A stretch of DNA of 38,472 nt from Candidatus Oscillochloris fontis (lineage in GTDB: Bacteria; Chloroflexota; Chloroflexia; Chloroflexales; Chloroflexaceae). The notes below the pieces were generated by a model. The model did not search any database. It saw nothing but the letters and a program-made list of their open reading frames with translations, and had not been told where the DNA came from. The DNA is taken from NCBI RefSeq assembly GCF_004138135.1, contig NZ_RYFD01000044.1, forward strand, positions 1 to 38,472. The letters are read 5' to 3'. Within the stretch, counting starts at the first letter, position 1. Each line of letters begins with the position of its first letter. Both the position numbers and the translations under genes were made by a program. Positions 8,396-17,321 of the stretch are shown here, in pieces.

Positions 8396-10870
8396 CTACC
8401 GATCCACCAGATTGGCCACGGTAACACGATCCCCGCCGTCGCGCCCAGCCGCCGAGTGGAACCCGGTTACCAGCGGGTGGCCTTGCAAAACATCGCGCAC
8501 CACTTGGCGCAAGGCTCCGGTGCCCTTGCCATGCAAGAGGCGGACTTGGGGTAATCCGGCCAGATAGGCATCGTTGAGGTAGCGATCCAGTTTGTCGGCC
8601 ACATCATGGGCGCGCCAACCGCGCATGTCGAAGGTCATGGCGACATCATGCACAGGGGGCAGGTTGACGCTACGCGCCGCCGGGCTGTAGTCGCGCTGCG
8701 CGGGCTGGTTGGGGTTGGCCTTCTCGCGGCTCAGTTCGCGCAGGTCAACATTCATACGGAAGCCGCCGCACTGCACTGCCGCACTGCCCTCTGCGGTATC
8801 AATCGCGACGATCTCGCCCTTGAGGCCCACCGAGCGCACCATAACGGTATCGCCGGGTTGCAGCGGGCGCGGCGCGGTCGGGGCGGGTTGGGCCGGTTGG
8901 GCCGGGCGTGGCTTGATCTGTTTGGCCACCGCCGCTTTGGCTTGGCTACTCACCTCAGTCATGCGCTGCTCGGCCTGTTCGAGCCACTGGCGCGAGAGCG
9001 ACACGCTGCGGAACTCGTCGCGCAGACGGCGCAGTTGCCCACGCACCTCGCGCAACTCATCCTCAAGCTCCTGGTGCGCGGCGGCGATCTCGGCCTCGCG
9101 TTGCGCTTCAAACTCGCGCAACTCCGCCGCGAGGCGGTCGCGGTACTTCTCACTATCGGCGCGTAGTTCCTCGGCGCGCCGGATCTCCGCCGCTGCCGCC
9201 TCGCGCTCCTGGTGTATCCCGGCCAGCAGATCCTCGATCTGGGCCGCCTCGCGGGTGATCGTGCTGCGTGCGCGCTCGACCAACTCCGAACTCAGCCCCA
9301 GACGACTGGCAATCGCCAAGGCGTTGGAGCGCCCTGGCAGGCCGATACTCAGGCGGTAGGTGGGGGCGAGCGTCTCAATATCAAACTCGACCGAGGCGTT
9401 TTGCACGCCGGGGGTGTTGTAGGCAAACGCCTTGAGTTCGGCATAGTGGGTGGTGGCCACCCCAAAGACCTCCAACTCCAACAGGCGCTCAATGATCGCC
9501 CGCGCCAACGCCGCCCCCTCCACCGGATCGGTTCCCGCGCCTAGCTCGTCCAACAAGACCAGCGCCAATGGAGGTTCGCTATTCAGCAGATCATAGTGAT
9601 CAGCGTGCCACACCTCCGGGGCCACCTGTGGCTCCTCCAGCGCTCGCAAGACGCGGATGATATTGCTCATGTGCGAGGAGAAGGTACTGAGACTCTGCTC
9701 AATACTCTGCTCATCGCCAATATCGGCGAAGATATGCCCAAAGACCGGCATACGAGCGGGCAAACTAGCCGGAATCTGCAAACCAGCCTGCGCCATCAAC
9801 ACGAGCAGGCCGGTAGTTTTGAGGGCGACCGTCTTCCCGCCGGTATTTGGCCCGGTAATCAGCAGCAGGCGGAAGTCGCCCCCCAACCAGATCGAGGTCG
9901 GCACGACAGTGCGCGAGTCGAGCAGGGGATGGCGCGCTTCAGTGAGGAAGAGCGGGGCATCGGCACCCGCCGCAGCCTCCACGATCTCTGGGCGCACCGC
10001 ACGCAGGGCGCAGGAGTAGCGGGCACACGCCAGCGCCAGATCGATCACCGCGAGCGCCTCCACGGCGGCCACGATCAGCGGTGCGCTCGTCGCCACCATC
10101 TGCGAGAGCGCGGCCAGGATACGCTGCACCTCCTCGGCCTCCGCCGATTGCAGTTCGCGCCAGCGGTTGTTCAGTTCCAGCACCGCCATCGGCTCGATAT
10201 AGAGCGTCGCCCCACTACTCGACTGATCATGCACGAGGCCGCGCACATCCTTGCGGTGGCTGGCCTTCACCGGGATCACATAGCGCCCATTGCGTACCGT
10301 AATGATCGGTTCCTGGAGCGCACTAGCATAGGACGACGAGCTAATCAGGTGTTGCAACTTCTCTTGCAGACGCCCAAAGGCAACCCGCACCTCGCGGCGT
10401 AGATGCGCCAATTCGCTACTGGCGCTATCGAGCACCGCACCATCCTCGCCAATCGCGCCGATGATCTCGGCTTCCAGATGCGGCAGCGTGGGCAAGAAGG
10501 TGGCCTGTTCGATCAGCCGAGGAAAGAGCGTGGGATCGAGACGTACCAACCGCGCACGCAGCGCATGGGTAGCGGTGAGGGTAGCGGCAACCTCCAAGAG
10601 ACTCTGGCCATCCAGGATACCGCCGCGCTCGGCGTGGCGGGCGGCCCGGCGCACATCACGCGCCCCACCAATCGAGAGATCCGGCAACGTATCAATCAGA
10701 GTACGCGCCTCGCCGGTGAGCGCTTGGCGTTGGCGTACCTCAGCAATATCGGTGCTTGGTAGGAGCGCCAGCGCCAACTCGCGTGAGGCGGAGAAGGCGG
10801 TATGGCGGGCTAACTGCTCGCGGATCTTGGGGAATTCGAGTGTGTGCAGGGTTTGGGATGCAATTGGCAT
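8396..10870 (-). CDS. mutS2: Endonuclease MutS2
   Basis: This 824-residue MutS2 protein acts on recombination intermediates and, in some bacteria, on collided ribosomes. It lacks the N-terminal mismatch-recognition domain of MutS. Walker A G-P-N-T-G-G-K-T lies near residue 336, followed by Walker B L-L-D-E-L-G-A-G-T-D-P and the T-T-H-Y-A-E-L-K switch. A long charged coiled coil spans about 510-650, and the C-terminal Smr nuclease domain (about 740-824) has D-M-R-G and L-H-G-K-G-T-G-A-L-R. The ATG at 10870 gives the normal family N-terminus; in-frame codons further upstream run through a palindromic repeat and are not coding. Gene order cvpA-mutS2 is also seen in Firmicutes. Confidence 0.96.
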   Translation of the reverse strand: MPIASQTLHTLEFPKIREQLARHTAFSASRELALALLPSTDIAEVRQRQALTGEARTLIDTLPDLSIGGARDVRRAARHAERGGILDGQSLLEVAATLTATHALRARLVRLDPTLFPRLIEQATFLPTLPHLEAEIIGAIGEDGAVLDSASSELAHLRREVRVAFGRLQEKLQHLISSSSYASALQEPIITVRNGRYVIPVKASHRKDVRGLVHDQSSSGATLYIEPMAVLELNNRWRELQSAEAEEVQRILAALSQMVATSAPLIVAAVEALAVIDLALACARYSCALRAVRPEIVEAAAGADAPLFLTEARHPLLDSRTVVPTSIWLGGDFRLLLITGPNTGGKTVALKTTGLLVLMAQAGLQIPASLPARMPVFGHIFADIGDEQSIEQSLSTFSSHMSNIIRVLRALEEPQVAPEVWHADHYDLLNSEPPLALVLLDELGAGTDPVEGAALARAIIERLLELEVFGVATTHYAELKAFAYNTPGVQNASVEFDIETLAPTYRLSIGLPGRSNALAIASRLGLSSELVERARSTITREAAQIEDLLAGIHQEREAAAAEIRRAEELRADSEKYRDRLAAELREFEAQREAEIAAAHQELEDELREVRGQLRRLRDEFRSVSLSRQWLEQAEQRMTEVSSQAKAAVAKQIKPRPAQPAQPAPTAPRPLQPGDTVMVRSVGLKGEIVAIDTAEGSAAVQCGGFRMNVDLRELSREKANPNQPAQRDYSPAARSVNLPPVHDVAMTFDMRGWRAHDVADKLDRYLNDAYLAGLPQVRLLHGKGTGALRQVVRDVLQGHPLVTGFHSAAGRDGGDRVTVANLVDR

Positions 10871-10904
10871 AGGAGTCTCTTGTATTGCTGATTGTGGCGG
10901 CTGT

Positions 10905-10978
10905 GCCGCGTTCGTAGGAGCGCGTCGCGACGCGCCCCTACGCCGCGTTCGTAGGGGCGCGTCGCGACGCGCTCCTAC
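10905..10978. repeat. R2 palindrome pair (tandem 37-base units)
   Basis: Two 37-base units (10905-10941 and 10942-10978) each contain GCCGCGTTC followed by a 28-base near-palindrome with core GCGCGTCGCGACGCGC and ends GTAGG...CCTAC. The units differ at only two mirrored positions, which makes each palindrome the reverse complement of the other. A single related copy is at 22480-22506. Confidence 0.85.
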
Positions 10979-11028
10979 AAACCATAACATAGCTACCCCG
11001 CTTCCCCATCCATCGGGCGGCTGATCCG

Positions 11029-11580
11029 CTACTGGGCCATAAAGATGATCTGAGCCGCATCTGGGAGGATCGGATCAAGAATTGAGTAGACCAAACCCAA
11101 CAGATCGCGGGCAAAATATTGCAGCACTAGCGAGGTCGCCACCGAATCGCCCAACCAGCGCATGATCGGGAAATCAATGCGGGCACCACCGCGCACAATC
11201 ATCATGTTGTAGAGCACCGCTGCAAAGGTACCAATAATGAACGTACCCAGGATCATGCCCAAGAACATGCCCCCAGCATGATCGAGGTGCCGAAAGCCAC
11301 CAGGGAGTTGCGCATAGCGGAAGGTGTACAATCCAGCGGCGGAGAGCGCCAGGAAGCCAAAGAACAAGACGAGAGTGAAGCCAATATACTGGCCCACAAA
11401 GCGATCCGCACTAAAGGTCTTAACCAACCACAGACCCATTGCGGTGTAGTAGAGGCTGGCCAATACCAGGCTCAGGTAGAGAGTCACGAGCAGAACTGTC
11501 AGCCGGATCATGCCCTGGAAATAGCCAGCGACGAGGCTGCCAACAAAGAGCAGCAGGAAGAGGATATCTATAATATTCAT
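11029..11580 (-). CDS. cvpA: CvpA family membrane protein
   Basis: This 183-residue protein has four likely membrane helices (about 3-22, 27-46, 64-85, 100-125) and the CvpA-type start M-N-I-I-D-I-L-F with G-Y-x-x-G-M-x-R in the first loop. CvpA proteins are linked to colicin V production in E. coli and to envelope homeostasis; the molecular activity is unsettled. GGAGG six bases before the ATG at 11580 decides the start. An extended -10 promoter lies upstream. mutS2 follows on the same strand after 158 bases that include the R2 palindromes. Confidence 0.85.
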   Translation of the reverse strand: MNIIDILFLLLFVGSLVAGYFQGMIRLTVLLVTLYLSLVLASLYYTAMGLWLVKTFSADRFVGQYIGFTLVLFFGFLALSAAGLYTFRYAQLPGGFRHLDHAGGMFLGMILGTFIIGTFAAVLYNMMIVRGGARIDFPIMRWLGDSVATSLVLQYFARDLLGLVYSILDPILPDAAQIIFMAQ

Positions 11581-11623
11581 GGATGCCTCCAGACGTGCGT
11601 GCAAGTGCCGAAAGAGTGTAGCG

Positions 11624-11632
11624 ATTATAGCA
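11624..11632 (-). promoter_or_regulatory. Extended -10 promoter for cvpA
   Basis: On the minus strand TGCTATAAT (11632 to 11624) is a perfect extended -10 element. No good -35 is visible. It would give a leader of about 35-40 bases before the cvpA ATG. Confidence 0.6.
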
Positions 11633-11657
11633 TAGGCCCATGCAGTGAGACTAACAA

Positions 11658-12593
11658 TTAGCTCTCTACTGTCCCCTGCTCATCTTTTGGTTGCTCCTCT
11701 TCCTCACGGAAGATACGTTCAATTGCGGCGCGACTGAGGGCGCGGTAGATATTGCGCAAGGCCAGTTCGCTATTGGCGGGAGGTACGCCATAGCGCCGGA
11801 TGAGCGCTAGTTCCACTTCGGGGGCAACGATATGCGGCACAACCGTGTGCAACTCTGGGCCGGGTTCATCAAAGGTGGCGATCTGATCGGCCAGGGTGGG
11901 TACTGGATCAACGCGGGCAATCGGGGTTTTGACTGGCCCGGTGGCTTCGGCGCGCCGCGCCCGCAGTGCGGCGATGATCTGCTCCTTCGTTCGCCCACGC
12001 AGTTCAAAGATCAGGAACGGATCTTCATCGAAACGCTCACCCAACAAAAAGTAGACCGCCGCAATATGCTTGCACGGGTTGGCGAAATCGGGGCAGGAGC
12101 AACTCGTCTCCAGATCGCCCGAACGGGTTGGAAAGAGGGCCACGCGAGCGGCGGCGAAGGCTTCTTCGATCTCATGCGGCATCTCACCGGCCAGCAGTTT
12201 AGCGGTGAAGAGCGCCTGCTCGGCCATCGCTTTGATCGCGTGACGCCACTGGGCATCGGTGAGCGGCGCGATGGAGAGCGTGACTTTGTAGGGGGTGCGT
12301 TGGCTACCCTGCACCCGCGCCGTCACCCGACCGGGTGTGATGTCAATATTGAGCACTGCGCCATTGCGGGCATAGTTACGCCCACGGGTCAGGCGGGTAC
12401 CATACCCGAAGCCCTCCAGAATCTCGATCCACCGCTTGGCCCACCACGATTCGCCAAAGTCACCGCGCTGGCTCTTGGCGCGGATGCCATTGGCCGGGAT
12501 GCGCGGGCGGCGCTCTGGGCGGCGTTCTGGGCGACGCTCTATGCGGCGCTCCGGCTTGTTCTCGTTGGTTCTAGCGCCTCTGCGTCGAGACAT
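11658..12593 (-). CDS. SWIM zinc-finger protein paired with SNF2 helicase
   Basis: This 311-residue protein carries a SWIM zinc finger: C165-x-C167, C174-x-H176 (C-S-C-P-D-F-A-N-P-C-K-H). The N-terminus is very basic with a repeated E-R-R-P unit (residues 15-31), probably a disordered nucleic-acid-binding tail. A family-typical W-W-A-K-R-W-I segment lies at 50-56. SWIM domains bind DNA or proteins and in bacteria often neighbour SWI2/SNF2 ATPases; here the SNF2 gene is directly upstream, separated only by the R1b repeat. A likely joint role in chromatin-like DNA remodelling or repair is an inference. Start at 12593 is supported by AGGAAGGG about six bases upstream. Confidence 0.85.
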   Translation of the reverse strand: MSRRRGARTNENKPERRIERRPERRPERRPRIPANGIRAKSQRGDFGESWWAKRWIEILEGFGYGTRLTRGRNYARNGAVLNIDITPGRVTARVQGSQRTPYKVTLSIAPLTDAQWRHAIKAMAEQALFTAKLLAGEMPHEIEEAFAAARVALFPTRSGDLETSCSCPDFANPCKHIAAVYFLLGERFDEDPFLIFELRGRTKEQIIAALRARRAEATGPVKTPIARVDPVPTLADQIATFDEPGPELHTVVPHIVAPEVELALIRRYGVPPANSELALRNIYRALSRAAIERIFREEEEQPKDEQGTVES

Positions 12594-12632
12594 TCGCTAC
12601 CCTTCCTACTCGGCCTCTTCACCATTGTCTTG

Positions 12633-12702
12633 AAGGGGCAAAGCATCGCCCTAAGCCAGCCACTCTTCCCCTACCACATGGCGGACGATGCTTTGCCCCT
12701 AC
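12633..12702. repeat. R1 inverted-repeat element, copy b, with flanking 13-base duplication
   Basis: A 70-base element has arms GGGGCAAAGCATCG and CGATGCTTTGCCCC. The 13-mer CCTACTCGGCCTC occurs at 12605-12617 and at 12698-12710, flanking the element. The right end overlaps the TAG stop of the SNF2 gene. Confidence 0.85.
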
Positions 12703-15700
12703 TCGGCCTCGCGGCGCAACGCCACGAGTTCGCGCAACTGATCGGTGCTCAACTCGGTCAGCCAGGCTTCACCCGCCCCCAAGACCTGCGCCGCGAGAGC
12801 GCGTTTGCCCTCGATCATCTCATCAATCTTCTCTTCAAGCGTACCACTAGAGACAAACTTATGCACCTGGACGTTGCGCGTCTGGCCAATGCGGAAGGAT
12901 CGGTCGGTGGCCTGATCCTCCACCGCCGGGTTCCACCAGCGATCAAAGTGGAAGACGTGCGAGGCCCGCGTGAGGTTGAGGCCGACCCCACCAGCTTTGA
13001 GCGAGAGAATGAAGATCGGCGGCCCCTCTGGGGCTTGGAAGCGGCGGACCATTCCATCACGCGATTTGGGCGGGGTGCCACCATGCAGGAAGAGCACCTC
13101 TTGGCCTAAGCGCTGGTTTAAGTGGGCCTGAAGCAGCGTCCCCATCTCGGCAAACTGGGTGAAGATGAGGGCGCGATCTTCAGCCGCGATCACCTCTTCC
13201 AACATCTCGTCCAGGCGCGCCAGTTTGCCTGAGCGCTCGGCCAACTTGGAGCCATCCTTGAGGAAGTGGGCCGGGTGGTTGCAGATCTGTTTGAGTTTGG
13301 TGAGCATCGCCAGCACCAAGCCGCGCCGACGGCTCTGCGCGGCTTCACTATCGGCATCGGCGATCTCGCTCAGCGCCTCGCGCACCGTCGCCTCGTAGAG
13401 CGTGGCCTGCTCCTGGGTCAGCGGCACAAAGACCCGCATCTCCAACTTCTCCGGCAGGTCACTGATGATGCTGCGGTCGGTTTTGAGGCGGCGCAGAATG
13501 AATGGCGCGGTGAGGTGGCGCAACTGCGCGGCAACCTCCGCATCGCCGGTGCGCTCGATGGGGCGGGCGAAATTGCGCCGGAACTCGGTCTCGCCGCCCA
13601 GGTAGCCGGGGTTGAGGAAGGCCATGATGCTCCACAACTCAGACAGGCGGTTCTCGACCGGAGTGCCGGTGAGGGCTACCCGCGCCTCGGCGCGGATGGC
13701 ACGCGCCGACTGCGCCTGGCGGGTATCACTATTCTTGATGTTCTGGGCCTCATCGAGGATGGCCATGCGCCAATCGAGCGCCGTCAGGCTCTCGCGGTCG
13801 CGGGCCAGCAGGGGGTAACTGGTGATCACCACATCGTGGGCGGCGGCCACCTGTTCCAACTCATCACCCCGGTGGCGCTCGGCACCTTGGTGGAGATGCA
13901 CGCGCAGTGAGGGGGCAAAGCGCGCTAACTCGCGCTGCCAGTTGCCCATTACTGAGGTCGGGCAGACCAGCAGGGTCGGGCCGGCCTTGGGGGCGATACG
14001 GCGATCATGCAGGAGCAGCGCAATCGCCTCGGCGGTCTTGCCAAGGCCCATATCATCAGCCAGACATGCGCCCATCCCAAAGCGGCGCATAAAGGCCATC
14101 CAGGCCAGACCGCGCAACTGGTAGGGGCGCAGGGTACCCTGAAAATCGGCGGGCTGCGGGAGTTGTTCGATGGTCTCGGTATTGGCGAGCGCACGCAGCA
14201 GATCGCCCAGATCTCCTTCAGCATCCACGCCACCAAAGGCGAGGCCGGGCGGCAGATCATCGGCCACCCCAGCCAGCCCCATGCGCAGCAGTTCGGCCAT
14301 GGTCAACTCGCCGCCGCCCTTGGCAAAGAGATCGAGCGCCTTGCGGGTCTGATCGGGATCGAGCACCACCCACTCACCACGCACCTGCACGAGCGGTTGC
14401 TTGAGCGCCACGAGGCGTTCAAATTCGGCCTGATCAATCGGCTCCTCGCCCACACTCAATTCCCAGCGGAAATCAATCATGCTCTGGAAACTGAGCCGAC
14501 TCGGCCCACGTCCATTTTGGCGCTTCATCTTGCGCGGCGTTGCCTTGGCACGCGCCTTGAGCCGCCCCGCATCACCCCACCACGCAGGCACCAGTACACC
14601 AAAACCGCTCTGTTCGAGCAGCGGGGCACCATCCTTGAGGAAGGCGAATGCCTCCTCAATACTTAGGCTGGCATGGTCGGGAGCCTTATCGCGCAGACTA
14701 CGCTCAATCGCCGGAACCAGCCGAGCGGCAAAGGCGAGCGCCCGCAGCATACGTTCCTGGGGATGCGTAAAGCGGCGATCCAGATAGATAAAATGCTGGC
14801 CGCGCTCGCGCCAGATCTGGGTCGCCGGAACCAGCAGGCTGGGATCATCAATCGCCTGGAGCATATAGCGCAGCGCCCACGGCGAATAGGCATCACTCGG
14901 AGCCTCAAGGCGGAAGGTGATGCGGAAGGTCTCATCCCCGGCCACTTGTTCCTGGCCCGCCCACGCATTCCAGGCACGAAAGAGTTCATCCGCCTCGCGG
15001 CCACGCAGATGGAGACTAGAATCGCGATCAAGCAGCGCCACCATCCAAGCCGCGCCGGGCGAAGGCGGTAAGCTGCGCCATGCTGCGAGTTGCGCCGAGG
15101 CTGCCGGGTCATTGATTGCCACTTGGCGAACCAGCGCATCCACACTTGCCGTCAGGAAGGCATCGAGCAACATACGCGGAGCCGGAGCCGCCTCCAGGCT
15201 ATCGGTCACAGCGCGACAGAGCGGGGGCATCGCGCTGCGCAACGCGGCGATCTTACGCGCCAGCGCAGGCACGGGACGCGGCTCCCAGCATGCCCGCAGG
15301 CCACCACCATCACGGATGAGCGCGGGGAGGATCTGCTGCCCAGCGACCAGTTCCACCGCCAGGAGCGCGGCGACGCGCCACACGCGCAGATCTGCCCCGA
15401 AGCCATGATCGGAGACCGGCGGCAAGAGCAACTCCAACGCCTGAGATGGCGTTAAGAGCAGGCCACGCACGCGCCAGGGCGCAAGCGTCGGCTGCCCAGC
15501 GGGAATTTCGGCACCGGCTTGGCGCAACTCGCGCAGTGGTAAGGGCTGCCCCAGCACCGACGGGAGCCAGATCGTGCGCTCGGCAAAGGGCGGAATGCGC
15601 GCACTCGCCAGCAGATCGGCCACGCGCACCTGAAGCGCGTCGGTATGGGCTTGGGCCGGATGCGGTGGATGACCGGGACGACGACGATGACGCGACCGAC

Positions 15701-15797
15701 GCGGCATCCGTTCCGCCAATTCCCCCCAGACAAAGAGACGGCCCTCAGCGGGCAGCCAGGTGCCGTGCAACACGGCGGGTGGGGCTGCAATCGACAT
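12699..15797 (-). CDS. SNF2-family DEAD-like helicase/translocase
   Basis: This 1032-residue SWI2/SNF2 ATPase has a long N-terminal region (1-550) like the bacterial SNF2-associated domain, followed by two RecA-like domains. Motif I is D-D-M-G-L-G-K-T near 580, motif II D-E-A-Q near 682, and motif VI Q-A-T-D-R-S-F-R-I-G-Q near 970. The family moves along double-stranded DNA and displaces bound proteins; in bacteria it is tied to transcription recycling or repair. The ATG at 15797 has no strong ribosome site. The C-terminus ends R-R-E-A-E with TAG at the edge of the R1b repeat. It is upstream of, and probably cotranscribed with, the SWIM protein. Confidence 0.93.
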   Translation of the reverse strand: MSIAAPPAVLHGTWLPAEGRLFVWGELAERMPRRSRHRRRPGHPPHPAQAHTDALQVRVADLLASARIPPFAERTIWLPSVLGQPLPLRELRQAGAEIPAGQPTLAPWRVRGLLLTPSQALELLLPPVSDHGFGADLRVWRVAALLAVELVAGQQILPALIRDGGGLRACWEPRPVPALARKIAALRSAMPPLCRAVTDSLEAAPAPRMLLDAFLTASVDALVRQVAINDPAASAQLAAWRSLPPSPGAAWMVALLDRDSSLHLRGREADELFRAWNAWAGQEQVAGDETFRITFRLEAPSDAYSPWALRYMLQAIDDPSLLVPATQIWRERGQHFIYLDRRFTHPQERMLRALAFAARLVPAIERSLRDKAPDHASLSIEEAFAFLKDGAPLLEQSGFGVLVPAWWGDAGRLKARAKATPRKMKRQNGRGPSRLSFQSMIDFRWELSVGEEPIDQAEFERLVALKQPLVQVRGEWVVLDPDQTRKALDLFAKGGGELTMAELLRMGLAGVADDLPPGLAFGGVDAEGDLGDLLRALANTETIEQLPQPADFQGTLRPYQLRGLAWMAFMRRFGMGACLADDMGLGKTAEAIALLLHDRRIAPKAGPTLLVCPTSVMGNWQRELARFAPSLRVHLHQGAERHRGDELEQVAAAHDVVITSYPLLARDRESLTALDWRMAILDEAQNIKNSDTRQAQSARAIRAEARVALTGTPVENRLSELWSIMAFLNPGYLGGETEFRRNFARPIERTGDAEVAAQLRHLTAPFILRRLKTDRSIISDLPEKLEMRVFVPLTQEQATLYEATVREALSEIADADSEAAQSRRRGLVLAMLTKLKQICNHPAHFLKDGSKLAERSGKLARLDEMLEEVIAAEDRALIFTQFAEMGTLLQAHLNQRLGQEVLFLHGGTPPKSRDGMVRRFQAPEGPPIFILSLKAGGVGLNLTRASHVFHFDRWWNPAVEDQATDRSFRIGQTRNVQVHKFVSSGTLEEKIDEMIEGKRALAAQVLGAGEAWLTELSTDQLRELVALRREAE

Positions 15798-15815
15798 ACA
15801 TCTGTTTCATACTAC

Positions 15816-15890
15816 GAGCTTCCGAGAAGCGTGAAGCTTCCCGAAAGCTAACGACGAGCTTCCGAGAAGCATGAAGCTTCCCGGAAGCTC
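15816..15890. repeat. Tandem pair of 35-base imperfect palindromes
   Basis: Two copies (15816-15850 and 15856-15890) of a unit starting GAGCTTCCGAGAAGC and ending near GAAGCTTCCC differ at a few positions. Each can fold on itself (GAGCTTCC with GGAAGCTC in the second). They lie between the htrA stop and the SNF2 start. Confidence 0.8.
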
Positions 15891-15903
15891 CATCAGCGAC
15901 ATC

Positions 15904-17175
15904 CTACGGGCGCGGATCAAGCACCAACTGGACATCCAGCAACTCGTTGTTGCGCAAAACACTCAGGGTGATCGTATCACCCACCTGGTAGTCGGCGTCC
16001 AGATAACCGACCAGATCATCATTACTGGCCACGGGTTTACCGCCAATCGCCAGAATAACATCGCCATCAACCGGGATCTGCGAACCATTGTAGCGTTCGA
16101 GGCGTTCACCTACCACAAGCCCAGCGCGCGATGCAGGGCTGTTGGGTTGTACGCTGGTGATGAGGACACCCTTGGTACTCTCGATCCCAAAGCGTTGGGC
16201 GATCAGAGCATCAAGCGCAAACATACTGATCCCCATCCATGGGTGATCATAGCGCCCCGTGCTGATCAGTGCCGGAACCACCTTAGCCAGCGTCGCCGAA
16301 GGCACCGCATAGCCGACACCTTCAAACGTACTACTCCCCAAACTTACCGCAATCGCGGTATTCACCCCGATCACCTCGCCATTGATGTTGAGCAAGGGGC
16401 CACCCGAATTGCCCGGATTGATCGCCGCATCGGTCTGGATGATATTGGGGATACTGAAGCGGCCAATCTCACGGCTCGGCCCACTAAGGCTGCGCCCCAG
16501 GCCACTAACCACACCCACCGTGAGCGTATTCTGCTCACCGAAGGGATTACCAATCGCCACCGCCGTCTGGCCGACCATAACACTACGCGAATCAGCGAGC
16601 ACCAGCGGCGCGACACCGGGGGGCAATTCGGCCACCTTGATCACCGCTAGGTCGCTATCGGGGTCGGTACCGATGAGACGCGCCATGCTCGTACTACCAT
16701 CATAGAAACGCACTTGGAGCGTATCGGCACCATCCACGACATGATTATTGGTGACAATATAGCCCTGATCATCATACAGAAAGCCGGAGCCTTGCGCACT
16801 CGGCCCATCCGGGAACATGCCCAGTGGCGGGTGGCCTTCGGGCAAATCGGCACTCGGCGCACTCACCACCTCAATACTCACCACCGCCGGGCTGGCACGC
16901 TGATAGATCGCGGTGAGCAACTGCTCCTGAGTACGCAACGCCGACCCCAGCGCCGGATCGAGGGGCAGCGGGGTCGGGATACTCGGCAGCGGTACATCGG
17001 TGGGTTGCGGACCACGCGGGGTCGCCGTCGCGAAGAGCGCAGGCGCGGAGGTAGCCTGCATCGCAGCCACCTCGGTCTGGATCGCAGCGATAGTTGGCTC
17101 CGTACCGTTCGCAGCGGGGGCCACGCTACAACCAACCAGGGCGAATATGGTGAGCAATACCAAGAAAGGGCGCAT
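15904..17175 (-). CDS. htrA: HtrA/DegP-type trypsin-like serine protease, lipoprotein
   Basis: This protein of about 423 residues has a lipoprotein signal: hydrophobic residues 3-14 with cysteine C16 in V-G-C-S. A Pro/Thr-rich tether follows to about residue 75. The protease domain has H145 (T-N-N-H-V-V), D175 (S-D-L-A-V-I-K) and S257 (G-N-S-G-G-P). One C-terminal PDZ domain spans about 320-423. It probably degrades or refolds damaged proteins outside the membrane. I chose the ATG at 17175 because it puts the signal peptide at the N-terminus; an upstream ATG at 17208 would add 11 residues. It follows crtB on the same strand after an intergenic inverted repeat. Confidence 0.94.
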   Translation of the reverse strand: MRPFLVLLTIFALVGCSVAPAANGTEPTIAAIQTEVAAMQATSAPALFATATPRGPQPTDVPLPSIPTPLPLDPALGSALRTQEQLLTAIYQRASPAVVSIEVVSAPSADLPEGHPPLGMFPDGPSAQGSGFLYDDQGYIVTNNHVVDGADTLQVRFYDGSTSMARLIGTDPDSDLAVIKVAELPPGVAPLVLADSRSVMVGQTAVAIGNPFGEQNTLTVGVVSGLGRSLSGPSREIGRFSIPNIIQTDAAINPGNSGGPLLNINGEVIGVNTAIAVSLGSSTFEGVGYAVPSATLAKVVPALISTGRYDHPWMGISMFALDALIAQRFGIESTKGVLITSVQPNSPASRAGLVVGERLERYNGSQIPVDGDVILAIGGKPVASNDDLVGYLDADYQVGDTITLSVLRNNELLDVQLVLDPRP

Positions 17176-17209
17176 AGGGATACCTATCGCAAAGTGGATG
17201 ACATCCATG

Positions 17210-17288
17210 TTCGTGCATGAGCGTTGGCTTCGACAAGCTCAGCCAATGCTCATGCACGAATAGCGTTGGCTGAGCTTGTCGAAGCCAA
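17210..17288. repeat. Nested inverted repeats with GGCTTCGACAAGCTCAGCC
   Basis: TTCGTGCATGAGC (17210-17222) pairs with GCTCATGCACGAA (17248-17260). The core GGCTTCGACAAGCTCAGCC at about 17226-17244 recurs inverted at about 17268-17286. The core is a widely scattered intergenic repeat in several bacterial groups. It lies between crtB and htrA. Confidence 0.85.
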
Positions 17289-17321
17289 CCACACCATCGC
17301 CACTTACCACTGGAAATACAT

